Source: Chloroflexota bacterium (GTDB taxonomy: Bacteria; Chloroflexota; Ktedonobacteria; Ktedonobacterales; Ktedonobacteraceae). From it: 13,644 nt of DNA. The notes under the pieces were generated by a model. That model made no database searches. It saw only the letters and a list, made by a program, of their open reading frames with translations, and was not told where the DNA came from. The stretch covers positions 1 through 13,644 of the forward strand of contig VBHV01000099.1 of NCBI GenBank assembly GCA_005881995.1, written 5' to 3'. A program made the position numbers and the translations under genes. Positions 7,683 through 13,644 of the stretch are shown piece by piece. Numbering within the stretch: the first letter of the stretch is position 1; every line of letters begins with the position of its first letter.

Positions 7683-9011
7683 ATGCCTGAGTTTGATGCT
7701 TATCGTGTAATCCGGCGGCGAGGTGAGCCTGATATTCGCTCACTCGAATCATACCGCCGCGCTGGTGGCTACGCTGCTCTGGAGAAAGCCATACGCGAAC
7801 AGACGCCAGAGCAGGTCATCCAGCAAGTTCTTGATGCCAGGCTGCGCGGGCGCGGCGGTGCTGGTCGTCCAACCGCAGAAAAATGGCGCATTGTGCGTAG
7901 CCAGGATGACAACATCAAGTATGTGATCTGTAATGCCTATGATGCCGACCCGCGTTCGTGGGCTGCGCGCACCATGTTGGAGCGCAATCCCCACCAGGTC
8001 ATTGAAGGCATTGTGCTCGCGGCCTACGCAGTAGGTGCATCGGAAGCCTATCTCTTCACCCGCAGCCTATATCTCGAAGGGCTCGCCTCTGTACAGAAGG
8101 CGTTGGAAGAAGCCCTGGACGCCAATCTCGTTGGGCGCGATATTTTGGGAACCGAGTTTAGCTGCACCATCAACGTACTGGGCGTCGATATCGGCTTTAT
8201 GGGCGGCGAGGAGACCGTGCAAATCGCCATGATTAAGGGCCGGCGCGGCATGCCCGAACAGCGTCCCCCGTATCCTGCGCAGTACGGCCTGTGGGATAAG
8301 CCCACCGCCATTAACTCGATTGAGACGCTTGCCAATGTCCCGGTCATCATACGCAATGGCGCGCAGGCGTTCGCGAGCGTTGGCACATCCGTCACTGGCG
8401 GCACAAAGGTCTTGACGATCTACGATTATGTGCCTGATAGCGAACCAAAGGTGGTCGAGGTGCCGTTCGGGATAACACTGCGTGAGATACTGCGCCACGC
8501 GGGATATAGCCGCGCGGAAGGCGAACTGCGCGCCATAGTCGTTGGCGGTGCAGAGGGCGGCGCGCTGCCGACCTCACTGCTTGACACGCCCTTCGACTAC
8601 GACCCATTGGAAGAAGCTGGCGCGATTGTCGGTTCCGGCATTCTCGAATTGCTGCCCGCCAATACCTGTATGGTGGCGTGGGCGATGGAACGCAGCCGCT
8701 ATCTCAGCAAAGAATCGTGCGGGAAGTGTGTTCCGTGTCGTATCGGCATGAAACGAATTACTGGAATACTCGAGGGCATTATCAGCGATCTCGGAGTTAA
8801 TTCAGATGGCGATATGTTGGATGAGTTTGCGGGATACATCCCAGACGGCTCATTATGTGGCTTCGGAGTACACGCGCCGAACGCGCTGAAGACGGCCAGG
8901 CGTTACTGGCCCGATCATTTCCAGAAACACATCCAGGAACAGGAATGTCCAACTGGCACCTGTATTCCCTTACGTTCTCATCGTTTTGTCACAAAACATG
9001 TCTTACCATAA
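7683..9011 (+). CDS. nuoF: NuoF-like NADH dehydrogenase subunit with altered FMN/NAD site
   Basis: NuoF (51 kDa) binds NADH, FMN and the N3 [4Fe-4S] cluster and is the electron entry of complex I and related NAD-linked hydrogenases and formate dehydrogenases. The 442-residue length is normal. The glycine-rich FMN loop GRGGAG is at 56-61, but the following FPTG is RPTA. The usual NADE-x-[DE]-P-G segment is NAYDADPR at 84-91, losing an acidic residue and the Gly. GGEET (174-178) and PPYPA...GLWDKPT (195-208) are kept. N3 ligands are intact: Cys346, Cys349, Cys352 and Cys392. A tail with ECPTGTC (421-427) follows. GAGG at 7672-7675 is a ribosome binding site seven bases before the ATG. The N3 path looks functional; nucleotide or flavin binding may differ from standard NuoF. 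Confidence 0.93.
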   Translation: MPEFDAYRVIRRRGEPDIRSLESYRRAGGYAALEKAIREQTPEQVIQQVLDARLRGRGGAGRPTAEKWRIVRSQDDNIKYVICNAYDADPRSWAARTMLERNPHQVIEGIVLAAYAVGASEAYLFTRSLYLEGLASVQKALEEALDANLVGRDILGTEFSCTINVLGVDIGFMGGEETVQIAMIKGRRGMPEQRPPYPAQYGLWDKPTAINSIETLANVPVIIRNGAQAFASVGTSVTGGTKVLTIYDYVPDSEPKVVEVPFGITLREILRHAGYSRAEGELRAIVVGGAEGGALPTSLLDTPFDYDPLEEAGAIVGSGILELLPANTCMVAWAMERSRYLSKESCGKCVPCRIGMKRITGILEGIISDLGVNSDGDMLDEFAGYIPDGSLCGFGVHAPNALKTARRYWPDHFQKHIQEQECPTGTCIPLRSHRFVTKHVLP

Positions 9012-9020
9012 ATGTTTGCA

Positions 9021-9077
9021 GGAGCGCATACGCTGCGCCCATCTACACTTGTGAGCGCGGTTGCTCGCGCTCCTACA
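9021..9077 (-). repeat. Two hairpins of the TGTAGG-type element between nuoF and the NuoG/GltD gene (copy 2)
   Basis: The 78-base spacer contains GAGCGCG (9053-9059) and CGCGCTC (9066-9072), a perfect seven-base stem with a six-base loop. A smaller GCGCA/TGCGC stem lies at 9024-9038. On the minus strand the first reads TGTAGGAGCGCGAG (from 9077 down), close to the TGTAGGGGCGCGAT of the terminator at 11517. The second also has TGTAG (complement 9043-9047). There is no T run on the plus strand, so a full terminator is unlikely; an attenuator or mRNA stabiliser inside the operon is possible. Confidence 0.55.
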
Positions 9078-9089
9078 GAGGGGTAATAT

Positions 9090-11498
9090 ATGGCAATATC
9101 AATCCGAGATAATCTCTCTCCCATTGTGCATGATGCACAGGCAGTCATGGTGCGCAATGAAACGGGGCATCCCGGCTTCACGCTGACCATCGACGGCAAA
9201 ACTGTGCAGGCCTATGAAAATCAAACGCTCCTGAGTGTAGCAAGCGACAACGGCATTCCCGACATTCCCAATATGTGTGATGACGAGAAGTTGGAGCCAA
9301 CCGCCACCTGTCGCATGTGCCTGGTGCATGTCGAAGGTGTGAAGCAGCCGCTTCCGGCGTGTACTACTCCGGCCATTCCAGGGATGGTGGTGACGACCAA
9401 TTCAGATGAGTTGTTCCACATTCGCCGCACCAACCTGGAGATGCTGCTATCAGACCACAACGCCTACTGCCAGCCGCCGTGCCAGATCGACTGCCCAACG
9501 CACATCGATATTCCTGGCTACCTGGAGCTGATTGCCAAAGGCTCGATGAAGGAGGCGGCGCGCCTGGTCAAAGAAGTGCTGCCGTTCCCATACATCCTGG
9601 GTCTGACCTGCCCGGCGCCTTGCCAGAAAGCGTGTCGGCGTGCGCTGGTCGAGGAAGAGATCGCCATCTGCCGTATGCACGGTCATGCTGCTGAGATGTG
9701 CCTGCTCGACCCGCCGCATCCCTATCCGAAAGACCCGCCAACGGGCAAGAGAGTTGCCATTGTCGGCGCTGGCCCGGCAGGACTCACCTGCGCTTATTAC
9801 CTGGCTCTAAAAGGCCATTACTGTAAAGTCTTTGACATGCAACCCCAGCCAGGTGGCATGCTGCGCTACGGTATTCCCGAATATCGCCTGCAAAAAGATA
9901 TGATGGACCGCGAAATCGATCATGTCTGGGAGCTTGGCGTGGATCTCCAGTGCAACGTCAAGCTTGGCAAAGACTTCACTATCGATGACCTGTTCGCCCA
10001 GGGCTTCGATGCCGTCTACCTGGGCATTGGCTGTTGGATCAGCAATGACCCGAATCTGCCAGGTGATGATGCAGAAGGAGTGGTCAATGCCATCTCCTAC
10101 CTGGGCGAAAAAGTTGAGGGCAAGCCCATACCGGTGAAGGAAGGCAACGAAGTGGTCGTCATCGGTGGTGGTTTTACCGCGTTCGACTGCACACGTACTT
10201 CGCTGCGCCTGGGAGCGAAAGTGCATACCATGTACCGCCGCTCGCGTCTGGAAATGGGCGCGACGCAGGAAGAGGCCGAGGACGGTGAAGCCGAAGGAAC
10301 GGATCTGCAGTTCTATGTCAGTCCAACCAGAATCATTACTGAAGATAACAAAGTGGTGGGCATCGAACTCCAGCGCAACAAACTGGGCGAACCAGATGCG
10401 AAGGGTCGCCGTCGTCCCATACCAATCCCCGGTTCAGAGTTTACCATCAAATGTGATACCGTCATCCCGGCCATTGGTCAGGCTGTCGATACCAGCGTGC
10501 TTGACGAGAAGTCGGGTGTCAAGTGGACGAAATGGAACACCATCCAGACGGATCCGCATAACTACATGACCGACCGCTACGCCGTCTTTGCCGGTGGTGA
10601 CGCGCAGATGGGCGCGAAGACCATTATCGAATGTGTTGCCCAGGGCAAACTCGGCGCTCGGTCCATTAATGCCTTTCTCAGTGGCGAAGATATGAAAGCA
10701 GCGGCCCACCGCCTGGAATTGGAAGAGCGCAAACCCGACCTGTTCGACATTGTGCCGTATAAGCCGGTCGAGCCGAAGGTCAAAATGCCAATGCTGCCGT
10801 ATGAGAAGCGCAAACGCAGCTTCGCGTTGATCGAGTTGGGCTATCTGAAAGAACAGGCCGAGCGCGAATCGGCTCGTTGCTTGCAGTGCGCGTGTCCCGC
10901 AGCCGGTCAGTGTGATCTGCAAAAGTACAGTATCGAGCATGGACTGTCCGATAACCGCTTCCACGATGGCGAGCCGAGCGATTATCACGACTATGAACTT
11001 GACATGTCGCACAGCTTCATCCTGCGCGATCCCAACAAGTGCATCAACTGCACGCAGTGTGTGCGGGTCTGCCACGATGTGATCGGCCCCGACTGCTACG
11101 GCATGTTTGGCAAAGGATTCGATACCATCGTCTCCACGCCATTCAATGTCAGCCTGCACGATACCGACTGTGTCTCCTGCGGCGCCTGCGTGCAGGTCTG
11201 CCCAACCGGTTCGCTGATGATGGCCGAGCGCACGCTGAAACGCTACGCCTTCGCCCTGGATCGCTGTATCTTCTGCGGCGACTGTGTAGAGGTCTGCCCA
11301 CACGGCGCACTCGGCGAGACTCCGAACTTCGAGCTGTCCTTCTTCAACCGTTTCGGCCCGGATGTCACCCTGGAGAAGGGCGACCTGGCGGTTGCGCCAA
11401 ACTACCTGGTGCGCCAGCGTCTCCCGCGCGGCAAGAAGGATGTACCTGTGATGAGTCCGCTGGTAAGGCCATTACCTGCGCGTGGCATTCGCGAGTAG
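9090..11498 (+). CDS. NuoG-like iron-sulfur protein with internal GltD-type oxidoreductase and C-terminal NuoI-like motif
   Basis: The 802-residue protein has, in order: a NuoG-type [2Fe-2S] domain with Cys63, Cys74, Cys77 and Cys91; a cysteine-rich helical domain like the N-terminus of GltD/DPD (Cys127, 131, 135, 174, 178, 182); a GltD-like two-dinucleotide oxidoreductase with the FAD loop VGAGPAG (225-231) and NAD(P)H loop VIGGGFTA (357-364), then YRRSR (382-386); a NuoG-like CPAAGQCDLQ (602-611); and three ferredoxin motifs at Cys651-661, 694-704 and 726-736. The last, CIFCGDCVEVCP followed by TPNFELSFFNR, looks like the second half of NuoI. It could carry electrons between NAD(P)H, FAD and several clusters. 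GAGGGG at 9078-9083 is a ribosome binding site six bases upstream. Related fusions occur in formate dehydrogenase and Nfn-type enzymes, but no molybdopterin domain is present here. Confidence 0.92.
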   Translation: MAISIRDNLSPIVHDAQAVMVRNETGHPGFTLTIDGKTVQAYENQTLLSVASDNGIPDIPNMCDDEKLEPTATCRMCLVHVEGVKQPLPACTTPAIPGMVVTTNSDELFHIRRTNLEMLLSDHNAYCQPPCQIDCPTHIDIPGYLELIAKGSMKEAARLVKEVLPFPYILGLTCPAPCQKACRRALVEEEIAICRMHGHAAEMCLLDPPHPYPKDPPTGKRVAIVGAGPAGLTCAYYLALKGHYCKVFDMQPQPGGMLRYGIPEYRLQKDMMDREIDHVWELGVDLQCNVKLGKDFTIDDLFAQGFDAVYLGIGCWISNDPNLPGDDAEGVVNAISYLGEKVEGKPIPVKEGNEVVVIGGGFTAFDCTRTSLRLGAKVHTMYRRSRLEMGATQEEAEDGEAEGTDLQFYVSPTRIITEDNKVVGIELQRNKLGEPDAKGRRRPIPIPGSEFTIKCDTVIPAIGQAVDTSVLDEKSGVKWTKWNTIQTDPHNYMTDRYAVFAGGDAQMGAKTIIECVAQGKLGARSINAFLSGEDMKAAAHRLELEERKPDLFDIVPYKPVEPKVKMPMLPYEKRKRSFALIELGYLKEQAERESARCLQCACPAAGQCDLQKYSIEHGLSDNRFHDGEPSDYHDYELDMSHSFILRDPNKCINCTQCVRVCHDVIGPDCYGMFGKGFDTIVSTPFNVSLHDTDCVSCGACVQVCPTGSLMMAERTLKRYAFALDRCIFCGDCVEVCPHGALGETPNFELSFFNRFGPDVTLEKGDLAVAPNYLVRQRLPRGKKDVPVMSPLVRPLPARGIRE

Positions 11499-11516
11499 AT
11501 AAGTACATATGTGATT

Positions 11517-11552
11517 TGTAGGGGCGCGATTTATCGCGCCCTTTTCCTTTTT
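11517..11552 (+). terminator. Rho-independent terminator of the redox operon (repeat copy 3)
   Basis: GGGCGCGAT (11522-11530) and ATCGCGCCC (11533-11541) form a perfect nine-base stem around TT (in practice four unpaired bases), followed by TTTTCCTTTTT (11542-11552). It starts 19 bases after the NuoG/GltD stop. It begins with TGTAGGGGCG, shared with 4647-4656, so a dispersed repeat seems to serve as the terminator. Confidence 0.88.
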
Positions 11553-11581
11553 GGGCAATAGCTAGTCGCCAGCAGTAGGTA

Positions 11582-11590
11582 TGGTACAAT
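11582..11590 (+). promoter_or_regulatory. Extended -10 promoter of the GH1 gene
   Basis: TGG plus TACAAT (11582-11590) is an extended -10 element about 43 bases before the GH1 ATG, just after the operon terminator. No good -35 box is seen at the right distance. Confidence 0.45.
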
Positions 11591-11632
11591 AGTAATACCT
11601 TGAACATCTTTCAAAGTCGAGGAGTCTCAGAT

Positions 11633-13021
11633 ATGGCATTGCTAAGGCAGCGTAGCCTCCGCTTTCCAGAAGGATTTTTGTGGGGAACGGCATCCTCTTC
11701 TCATCAATGCGAGGGTGGGAACAACAACAATCAATGGTATCGCTGGGAAGAAGCAGGGCATATACGCACGGGCGAACGTTGTCTCGATGCAGCGAACTGG
11801 TGGAGGGAGGCAGAGGACGATTTTGCCCTGGCCGAACAGATGGAAAATAATGCGCTGCGCTTGAGCATCGAGTGGAGCCGTATCGAGCCATCGGAGGGCT
11901 ACTGGAATTGCGCGGCAATTGATCGCTACCGACAGATGTTGACGGATTTGCACCGGCGTCATATCAAACCCCTGGTCACACTTCATCATTTCACCGACCC
12001 CTTATGGTTCGCGGACCGCGGTGGCTTTGCAAAGGTCCAAAATCTGCGCTTCTTTGTGCGCTATGTAACCCATGTGGTAAAGAACCTGCAAGACCTCTGC
12101 GATTTCTGGATCACTATCAACGAGCCAAATATTTATGCCGTACTCGGCTATTTACTCGGTACATATCCCCCCGGAGATCAAGATTTAATGCGCGCAATGC
12201 GGGTGCTGCGTAATATGCTGCAGGCACACGTCGAAGCATTCTATGCCATACGGGGCATTCAACCGCAAGCGGAAATTGGCAACTGCCTGCACTATCGTCT
12301 CTTTGATCCTGCCAGCCCAATTTCACCTCTTGATCGAGGCGCTGCCGGATTGCAGGACACCTTCTTTAACTGGGCGATGTTGCGCGCCGGGGAGACTGGC
12401 CATTTCACATTTCCTTTCAATCTCCTGCTTGCACCCATTTCGCATGCAGCGGGTGCGCGTGATTTTCACGGCATCAACTACTACACGCGTGACATGGTGC
12501 GCTTCGACCCGAGGAAACCTACCGAAATGTTTGGGCGACGCTTTACACTCCCTGGAACGGTGCGAAACGACCCGGGAATGGATAATAACTTCGGTGAAAT
12601 TTATCCACTCGGCCTCTACCGCGTGCTGAAAGCGGTGTACCAGCGCACACGGGGTAATAAGCCCCTATACATTACCGAAAACGGGTTTAGTGATGCGCTT
12701 GATGATCGCCGTCCACGCGCGATTTTAGAGCACCTGGCGATGGTACACCGGGCCATCAACGATGGTATCCCTGTTCGCGGCTACCTGTACTGGACGTTAG
12801 CAGACAATTTCGAGTGGACTGAGGGATGGGGCGTACGTTTTGGCCTGATTGAACTCGATCCGTTGACCCAGGAGCGCACACCGCGCAGCAGCGCCAGTAT
12901 GTTCGGTGAAATCTGCCGCGCCAACGCCATCACCGAAAGGATTGTCGAACGCTACGCCCCCGACGCCATGGAGAACATCTTCGGCGTGCCGCAAGATGCC
13001 GTCCGTCAACTCTCCGTCTAG
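11633..13021 (+). CDS. Glycoside hydrolase family 1 beta-glycosidase
   Basis: GH1 enzymes are retaining (beta/alpha)8-barrel beta-glucosidases or beta-galactosidases. The 462-residue product has the family signature at its start (FPEGFLWGTASSSHQCEGG), RLSIEWSRIEPSEG, and TLHHFTDPLWF. The acid/base Glu164 is in TINEPN after strand 4 and the nucleophile Glu349 is in YITENGFSD. The aglycone-side YWTLADNFEWTEGW is also present. There is no signal peptide, so it is cytoplasmic and would act on imported disaccharides or glycosides. The ATG at 11633 is chosen because GAGGAG (11619-11624) lies eight bases upstream; a TTG at 11600 is in frame but has no such site. No transporter or regulator is adjacent, and it appears monocistronic. 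The sugar specificity cannot be read from the sequence. Confidence 0.95.
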   Translation: MALLRQRSLRFPEGFLWGTASSSHQCEGGNNNNQWYRWEEAGHIRTGERCLDAANWWREAEDDFALAEQMENNALRLSIEWSRIEPSEGYWNCAAIDRYRQMLTDLHRRHIKPLVTLHHFTDPLWFADRGGFAKVQNLRFFVRYVTHVVKNLQDLCDFWITINEPNIYAVLGYLLGTYPPGDQDLMRAMRVLRNMLQAHVEAFYAIRGIQPQAEIGNCLHYRLFDPASPISPLDRGAAGLQDTFFNWAMLRAGETGHFTFPFNLLLAPISHAAGARDFHGINYYTRDMVRFDPRKPTEMFGRRFTLPGTVRNDPGMDNNFGEIYPLGLYRVLKAVYQRTRGNKPLYITENGFSDALDDRRPRAILEHLAMVHRAINDGIPVRGYLYWTLADNFEWTEGWGVRFGLIELDPLTQERTPRSSASMFGEICRANAITERIVERYAPDAMENIFGVPQDAVRQLSV

Positions 13022-13030
13022 TGTGGCTTT

Positions 13031-13055
13031 CAGTGCAACCACGAGGGTCGCACTG
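13031..13055. other. Hairpin between convergent genes
   Basis: CAGTGC (13031-13036) pairs with GCACTG (13050-13055). An A/C mismatch and an ACC/GGT triplet extend the stem around an ACGAG loop. It lies nine bases after the GH1 stop and eleven before the stop of the convergent small gene. There is no T run on either side, so it may help end transcription both ways or only protect mRNA ends. Confidence 0.4.
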
Positions 13056-13066
13056 GAATACCCAAT

Positions 13067-13330
13067 CTAACGGCTCTCCTGTTCCTGCCGAATGGCCTGG
13101 AGGATCAAGCGGTCAGGACAGTGTTGTGGGAATGTGCGTGCATAGCACACCATACAATAGTCGCCCACTAGCTCCTCATCTTCGCCTGTACCATAATAGG
13201 TGATAGTATGCGGCGCGCAGGCATAATGGCCGCAGGGGCGCAGTTCTGCCTCGTCTCGGTGTGGTAGCGTATGTGGGAACTGTTCGATGTAGCATTCGGC
13301 CATAGCGTTCTTCTCGTTTTCTGTTGTCAT
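13067..13330 (-). CDS. Small cysteine/histidine-rich protein, possible zinc binder
   Basis: The 87-residue acidic protein has Cys33, His35, Cys38 and His41 in CGHYACAPH, and Cys59 and Cys62 in YCMVCYART, plus Cys13, His70 and Cys71. Two close Cys pairs 21 residues apart suggest a small structural zinc site such as a zinc ribbon or treble clef. That is inferred from spacing only, and I recognise no named family. There is no signal peptide or membrane segment. A GGAGGAAGG stretch (complement 13341-13349) precedes the ATG by ten bases, and a near-consensus promoter lies at 13367-13395, so the gene is well supported. It converges on the GH1 gene. A later in-frame ATG (residue 10) is possible but has a poorer site. 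Confidence 0.75.
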   Translation of the reverse strand: MTTENEKNAMAECYIEQFPHTLPHRDEAELRPCGHYACAPHTITYYGTGEDEELVGDYCMVCYARTFPQHCPDRLILQAIRQEQESR

Positions 13331-13366
13331 AGAAAGGTTGCCTTCCTCCCAGGTTCAACAGAGTGC

Positions 13367-13395
13367 ATGATATCCCTCTACATGAAAGGTGTCAA
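13367..13395 (-). promoter_or_regulatory. Sigma-70-type promoter of the small Cys-rich gene
   Basis: On the minus strand a perfect TTGACA (complement 13390-13395) is separated by exactly 17 bases from TATCAT (complement 13367-13372), one mismatch from consensus. The predicted start is near 13360, giving a leader of about 30 bases. Confidence 0.75.
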
Positions 13396-13601
13396 GTTTG
13401 TACATTACTTCTTGATGAGCCAGGTTATGCGTTTGCTAGAAACTCCTTATTCTCGCCGTGTATCTGTTTCAGCATGCAAAACGTGATGTATCCAGTACGC
13501 TCATATAGTGTAGCCAGGATGATAAATGTATGAAATCAAGGACTTCTGAAGTGGTAGACATGACCGTGGCCTCTGCTCGTCATCTGCAAAGAAAGGACTT
13601 A

Positions 13602-13644
13602 ATGGATCAAAATCAGAGCGTCGCCCCAGATCAGCCAGGGCACT
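13602..13644 (+). CDS. 5' end of a gene running off the window
   Basis: An ATG at 13602 follows AAAGGA (13592-13597) by four bases and opens a frame reading MDQNQSVAPDQPGH to the edge. The same frame is open from ATGs at 13530 and 13560, so the protein may start up to 24 residues earlier. The polar, Pro/Gln-containing start gives no family. The 206 bases between the upstream promoter (13395) and 13602 hold nothing else I can identify. Confidence 0.4.
   Translation, partial: MDQNQSVAPDQPGH

Noticed and set aside
9053..9072. Terminator between nuoF and the NuoG/GltD gene
   Set aside because: The hairpin is good but lacks a following T run, and the next ribosome binding site is only five bases further on; treated as a repeat instead.
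10434..11303. Minus-strand frame of 289 residues within the NuoG/GltD gene
   Set aside because: It lies wholly antisense to a gene with well-placed cysteine motifs and has no ribosome binding site or family features that I can see.
11039..11521. Plus-strand frame of 160 residues overlapping the end of the NuoG/GltD gene
   Set aside because: The overlapping frame encodes the ferredoxin motifs in register; this one is Arg/Leu-rich shadow sequence.

Overview
This window looks like chromosomal DNA from a bacterium of about 50-55% GC. The mix of genes, and a dispersed TGTAGGGGCG-type palindromic repeat between them, remind me of the Ktedonobacteria (Chloroflexota). That placement is an inference from memory and was not tested. 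There are no rRNA or tRNA genes, no CRISPR array and no recognisable transposase.

Layout. Positions 1-183 hold an open, start-less minus-strand reading frame, probably a gene fragment. Positions 264-4640 encode a very large orphan CheA-type hybrid sensor kinase with two Hpt domains, CheA dimerisation/ATPase/CheW domains and a C-terminal receiver. A 68-residue coiled-coil protein follows. Running the other way is leuB (3-isopropylmalate dehydrogenase, TTG start), with a strong promoter and two overlapping mini-ORFs in its leader. The 311-base spacer 6036-6346 is divergent. It carries the leuB promoter on the minus strand and an extended -10 promoter on the plus strand.

Positions 6347-11498 are the most interesting part: a plus-strand operon of complex I-type electron-transfer subunits without any partner of the usual complex. 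In order it has a NuoB-like protein with all four N2 cysteines, a protein made of the first half of NuoI joined to the start of a NuoE helical domain, a broken continuation of that NuoE part, a NuoF-like protein with an altered FMN/NAD site, and an 802-residue protein. The last has a GltD-type FAD/NADPH oxidoreductase inside a NuoG-like iron-sulfur chain and ends in what looks like the second half of NuoI. NuoA, C, D, H and J-N are absent here. The operon ends at a clear rho-independent terminator at 11522-11552. I infer a soluble or peripheral NAD(P)(H)-linked redox module whose partner is encoded elsewhere, or a relic of one, since the NuoE part carries a stop and a frameshift.

Positions 11633-13021 encode a GH1 beta-glycosidase with its own promoter. 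A convergent 87-residue cysteine-rich protein follows on the minus strand with a near-consensus promoter. The start of another plus-strand gene runs off the right edge.
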